Below are positions 6,101-8,631 of a DNA stretch of 8,631 bases, piece after piece (positions within the stretch are counted from its first letter, which is position 1; every line of letters starts with the position of its first letter). The translations under genes were made by a program, and so were the position numbers. The stretch lies in contig JBBRYB010000104.1 of the NCBI GenBank assembly GCA_038238115.1, forward strand, positions 1 through 8,631, written 5' to 3'. Source of the DNA: JBBRYB01 sp038238115 (GTDB lineage Bacteria > Actinomycetota > Actinomycetes > Propionibacteriales > Nocardioidaceae). The notes under the pieces were generated by a model. It saw nothing but the letters and a program-made list of their open reading frames with translations, searched no databases and was not told the origin of the DNA.

Positions 6101-6727
6101 TTATGCAAACCTGGTGTCAGCCGCGACTCGAGAGACGGCATCAGCGTCGGGAGCAGTGTCGACGTCGAGCATCTGCTCGGCGTACGCGACTCTCGCGCCC
6201 TGGGATCGGTCGCACGCCCCTGTCCGAGGTCGACATGGGTACGTCGACAAGTCCGTCTGACCAACAAGGATCGGTCACTGCGAGTGCCCACCACCCCCGT
6301 CAGCAGCACTACCCAAGACGACGTCGTACTCCCCGCTATCCAGGTCGTGGGCGATTCTCGACAGCTGTGCGGAGGTGACTTGGGGCGTGTCACTTCCGAT
6401 CTGCACGACCGGCGCCCGCAAGACGCCGGCAGCATCGCGGTGGGCGAGCGCTAGCCGGTGACCGAATTCATTGCCCCGTTGATGAAAGACCTCCCAGTTG
6501 TTGAGTCGGCGTTTGATCTGTGTGGAACGTGCGGCGGCACTGAGGTCACCGTCCAGAGCGATCGCGCGGCGACCCAGGGGGAATGCGCGCTCACAGGCGT
6601 CTAGCGTGTCAAGGAGGCGAGCGGCCGACAGGTCAGCAGCCATCTCAAGGTCCGTATCCGCCGCGAGCCTTGTCTTTGCCCTCCCCTGCACCGGGGCCTT
6701 AGCGATGACCAGCACCCCCGCCTTCAC
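6101..6727 (-). pseudogene. DUF2064 (TIGR04282-type) glycosyltransferase-like gene with two compensating indels
   Basis: The gene starts at GTG 6727-6725, overlapping the glycosyltransferase stop by 4 nt (GTGA). The first frame gives V-I-A-K-A-P-V-Q-G-R-A-K-T-R-L (residues 7-21), the nucleotide-sugar binding signature of the family, and G-S-D-T-P-Q-V (111-117), then A-A-D-G-G before going wrong and stopping at 6275 after 150 residues. Restoring one G in the G-run at about 6294-6298 gives the expected D-G-G-W-W-A-L-A-V and V-P-M-S-T-S-D. Restoring two bases near 6220-6226 gives T-G-A, then L-D-V-D-T-A-P-D-A-D-A-V and a normal family ending T-R-F-A with TAA at 6101-6103. The net loss is three bases, so the end is back in the starting frame. 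The full-length product would be about 209 residues, normal for the family. Either the gene is inactivated or these are base-calling errors. Confidence 0.85.
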
Positions 6728-7380
6728 GCCAGGAGCCGGACGAAGTCGACAGCTGCCAGGACAGTCCCGCGGACTGTGCCCGAGACCTTCGAACGCGTTC
6801 CTAGGGCCCGCGCGGAGTAGCTCACCTCGAACTCACAGATGTCCCAACCAGCCGCTCCGGCCCTCCTCAGCAGCTCGACCGGGTACCCGAACCTGCGGTC
6901 TAGAACTTTCAGCCCGAGGAGGTCGAGACGCCGGCATACGCGAGCGGGTGCGATGTCGGGTATCGCGAGGCCCTGGCGTCGGAGCCAACCTGTCACCAGG
7001 CGGTTGCCAAGTCGCGCGGTGAACGGCATAAGGCCTCGCTTGGTCGGATCCCTGCGCCCGACGGCCAGGGTGCAGCGTCTGCTCGAGACGGCCTCGATCA
7101 TCGGCAACAGGTCCAAGGGGTCGAGCGTCCCGTCTCCGTCGATGACGGCGACAAGGTCCGCAGTCGATGCCATCACTCCTGCATGCACAGCGGCGCCATA
7201 GCCAGATCTTGGTTCGCTGACCAGAGTGGCGCCCAATCGAGTGGCGACTGCTGGCGTGTCGTCGCATGAGCCGTTGTCCACAACGATCACCGAGAGCCAG
7301 CCTGGGACGCGGCCGAGCAGGGCCGCAAGCGCTAGCTCTTCGTCCTTGCACGGAATGATCAGGTCACAGGAAGCCACCAT
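6724..7380 (-). CDS. Family 2 glycosyltransferase
   Basis: A 218-residue GT-A fold glycosyltransferase. In order it has L-I-I-P-C-K-D-E-E (7-15), V-V-D-N-G-S-C-D-D-T (33-42), G-Y-G-A-A-V-H-A-G (60-68), the metal-binding D-G-D motif (Asp81-Gly-Asp83 in V-I-D-G-D-G), then R-F-G-Y-P-V-E and S-K-V-S-G-T-V-R-G-T near the C-terminus. The last two are typical of the soluble GT2 proteins that sit next to DUF2064 genes. It transfers a sugar from a nucleotide- or lipid-linked donor; donor and acceptor cannot be told. The ATG is at 7380-7378 with a G-rich GGGGGGA about 12 bp upstream, at longer spacing than usual. It appears intact, unlike the two genes downstream of it, so it may be recently orphaned or still useful alone. 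Its 5' flank meets the recombinase remnant about 90 bp away. Confidence 0.9.
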   Translation of the reverse strand: MVASCDLIIPCKDEELALAALLGRVPGWLSVIVVDNGSCDDTPAVATRLGATLVSEPRSGYGAAVHAGVMASTADLVAVIDGDGTLDPLDLLPMIEAVSSRRCTLAVGRRDPTKRGLMPFTARLGNRLVTGWLRRQGLAIPDIAPARVCRRLDLLGLKVLDRRFGYPVELLRRAGAAGWDICEFEVSYSARALGTRSKVSGTVRGTVLAAVDFVRLLA

Positions 7381-7466
7381 CGCGCGACCATCCCCCCAAA
7401 ATTTAGGCTCTCCTGACCACTGGTTCCTGTTCCTTTGACAGTTCAGAAACCTATGCAGGGAACGGC

Positions 7467-7652
7467 GTGCGCTCCCCCAGGCTCTCCGGCGGCTCCGACA
7501 TCCGGTCCGTGATGGACCGCATGGGTCATGCCCAGATCACCACCACCCCGAGATACCTCCACACCCTGCCCGACGCCGACCAAAAGAACCTCACCGCCCT
7601 CCACCGCATTCGCAGCTCTGCTCCAGGGCCGCCACAGGACCCGACCAGCTGA
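7467..7652 (+). pseudogene. Tyrosine recombinase (integrase) C-terminal remnant
   Basis: The reading SGGSDIRSVMDRMGHAQITT, then T-P-R-Y-L-H-T-L-P-D-A-D, is the end of a phage-type integrase. It holds the catalytic His of the L/M-G-H box and the nucleophilic Tyr (in R-Y-L-H), followed by the usual L-P-D-A-D-x-x-N-L-x-A-L tail. The N-terminal domains and the upstream R...K...H-x-x-R part of the catalytic domain are missing; upstream sequence no longer reads as integrase before about 7467. Only about 60 of the normal 350-400 residues remain, so it is inactive. The GTG at 7467 is merely the first start codon in frame and not a real start. The remnant marks a former integrated element. No tRNA gene or att repeat was seen beside it. 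Confidence 0.82.
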
Positions 7653-7770
7653 GACGCGGATCGCAACCACCCTGATCGCGGGACATGATCCGCCACGACA
7701 CTCGGCGCGCATCAGCACCTGACGACCCACTCCCACGAACCCCGTCTCCTTCAAGCGCACGAGTGCGCGC

Positions 7771-7879
7771 CAATGGACACCAAGCGGGGCATCCCTCGCG
7801 GGGGGCATCTTGTCCACTGTGGGACGTGTATCTTGTCCATTGACAACCGTGCTCGCTGTCCATCTGAGAGGTGGCCGTG
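7771..7879. repeat. Phased TGTCCA repeats upstream of the ATPase gene
   Basis: TGTCCA occurs at 7811-7816, 7834-7839 and 7857-7862, with an exact 23-bp step each time. The first two units also share CGTG at equivalent positions. The nine bases CAATGGACA at 7771-7779 are the exact reverse complement of TGTCCATTG at 7834-7842. TTGTC-CATT-GACAA (7833-7846) is itself an inverted repeat, and two similar GCGGGG..CATC segments lie at 7784-7793 and 7798-7809. The arrangement could be an operator for the ATPase gene or the end of a lost mobile element with multiple terminal repeats. Function is not shown. Confidence 0.45.
7840..7845 (+). promoter_or_regulatory. Possible -35 element TTGACA before the ATPase gene
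   Basis: A perfect TTGACA lies 32 bp before the chosen GTG start and inside the inverted repeat at 7833-7846. The hexamer 17 bp downstream (TCTGAG, 7863-7868) is a poor -10, so the promoter call is weak. If it is used, a protein bound to the inverted repeat would block it. Confidence 0.25.
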
Positions 7880-8631
7880 GTCAATCCCCCGCCCGGAGGC
7901 TGGTACCTGCCGCGGCTGGCCGACAAGCAGCTGGACACTCAACTGCGTGCCATGGGCGCCGTCCTGATCGAGGGAGTCAAGGGCTGCGGCAAGACCGCCA
8001 CTGCCCGGCAGGTTGCTGCGAGCGAGGTCCTGCTGGACACCGATCCGGAGGCCGAGCGCCGCGCCGCGCTTGACCCGCGGCTCCTGCTGGACGGTGCCAC
8101 CCCTCGACTGCTCGATGAATGGCAGCGGGCGCCACGCCTGTGGGACGCGGTACGGCGGGCCGTCGACGACCGCGGGCGGCCCGGGCAGTTCATCCTGACC
8201 GGATCGGCCACCCCGCGCGACGACACCCAACGCCACTCCGGGGCTGGGCGGTTCGGGATCGTGCGGATGCGGACCATGACCCTGTCGGAGAAACAGGCCA
8301 CCAGCCCCACGGTTTCGGTTGCCGAGCTTCTCGACGGTGACTCACCGGCACCGGCGAACAGCCCCCTGCATGTACGTGATTACCTGCATCACGTCACCGT
8401 GGGCGGGTGGCCGCTGCTGGCCGGCGCCGACGAGACCACCGCGCGCACCTTTCTCGACGGCTATCTCGACGTCATCGTCGACCGCGACATCGACGAGGTG
8501 TCCGGAGGCCCGCGCAACCCCCGGCTGGTCCGCCGGTTCCTGTACGCCTACTCCCAAATGGTCTCCCACCCCGCCAGCCTCAACGCGATCATGCGACGAG
8601 CCAGTGACGAGCACGATGCGGGCAGCGCACC
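7877..8631 (+). CDS. AAA-family ATPase with DUF4143 architecture, 3' end outside the window
   Basis: The reading is open from a stop at 7865-7867 to the right edge, giving 251 codons of a longer gene. It contains A-V-L-I-E-G-V-K-G-C-G-K-T (Walker A GVKGCGKT at residues 33-40), R-L-L-D-E-W-Q (77-83, the Walker B-like D-E-W of this family), the sensor strand F-I-L-T-G-S-A-T-P (105-113), H-S-G-A-G-R-F and M-R-T-M-T-L-S-E. Further on, Y-L-H-H-V-T-V-G-G-W-P and F-L-D-G-Y-L-D-V-I-V-D-R-D-I lead into the DUF4143 part. These proteins are widespread, poorly characterised ATPases with a nuclease-like C-terminal half; the C-terminus, still to come, is normally at about 400 residues. I chose GTG at 7877 because GAGAGG (7866-7871) sits five bases upstream; GTG 7871 is the alternative. 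No frame break is visible. Confidence 0.9.
   Translation, partial: MVNPPPGGWYLPRLADKQLDTQLRAMGAVLIEGVKGCGKTATARQVAASEVLLDTDPEAERRAALDPRLLLDGATPRLLDEWQRAPRLWDAVRRAVDDRGRPGQFILTGSATPRDDTQRHSGAGRFGIVRMRTMTLSEKQATSPTVSVAELLDGDSPAPANSPLHVRDYLHHVTVGGWPLLAGADETTARTFLDGYLDVIVDRDIDEVSGGPRNPRLVRRFLYAYSQMVSHPASLNAIMRRASDEHDAGSA

Noticed and set aside
5754..6378. Two plus-strand readings of about 170-184 codons across the methyltransferase/DUF2064 region
   Set aside because: Arg/Ser/Pro-rich; the minus strand carries recognisable family motifs in the same DNA.
7653..7770. Search for a tRNA or att site beside the recombinase remnant
   Set aside because: No cloverleaf-like arms or repeated core sequence found in this stretch.

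Overview
The window is high-GC bacterial DNA with frequent GTG starts, 1-4 nt start/stop overlaps, and protein families typical of actinomycetes (DsbE/F-type thioredoxin lipoprotein plus CcdA, DUF4143 ATPase, ISL3 transposase, GT2/DUF2064 pair). I assign it to a high-GC actinobacterium; the sequence does not support a narrower placement. No rRNA, tRNA or CRISPR array was seen.

Layout. (1) Positions 1-806 are debris: an ISL3-family transposase that is frameshifted and loses homology partway, then the first ~44 codons of a metallo-beta-lactamase-fold gene. (2) Positions 922-5211 hold a compact seven-gene plus-strand cluster: thioredoxin-like lipoprotein, CcdA-type membrane protein, TusA-family protein, DsrE-family protein, TusA-radical SAM fusion, DoxX/MauE-type membrane protein, and a small four-helix membrane protein. 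Most junctions overlap by 1-4 nt. (3) Positions 5212-7380 carry a minus-strand cluster in decay: an intact family 2 glycosyltransferase, a DUF2064 gene broken by two compensating indels, and a methyltransferase remnant recognisable from its N-terminal part and SAM-binding motif. About 500 bp beyond it could not be assigned. (4) Positions 7467-7652 are the C-terminal end of a tyrosine recombinase. (5) Positions 7771-7879 contain a repeat-rich upstream region leading into an AAA/DUF4143 ATPase that runs off the right edge.

The seven-gene cluster is the interesting part. The soluble proteins (TusA, DsrE, TusA-rSAM) look like a cytoplasmic sulfur relay feeding a radical SAM enzyme. The lipoprotein and CcdA-like protein look like a thiol/electron route across the membrane, and the DoxX-like protein is a membrane redox partner. 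Substrate and product cannot be read from the sequence. The most distinctive feature is a TusA-like domain fused in front of a radical SAM domain, in the same operon as a free-standing TusA and DsrE. The cluster sits between remnants of two mobile elements, which suggests a variable region shaped by repeated insertion and deletion.
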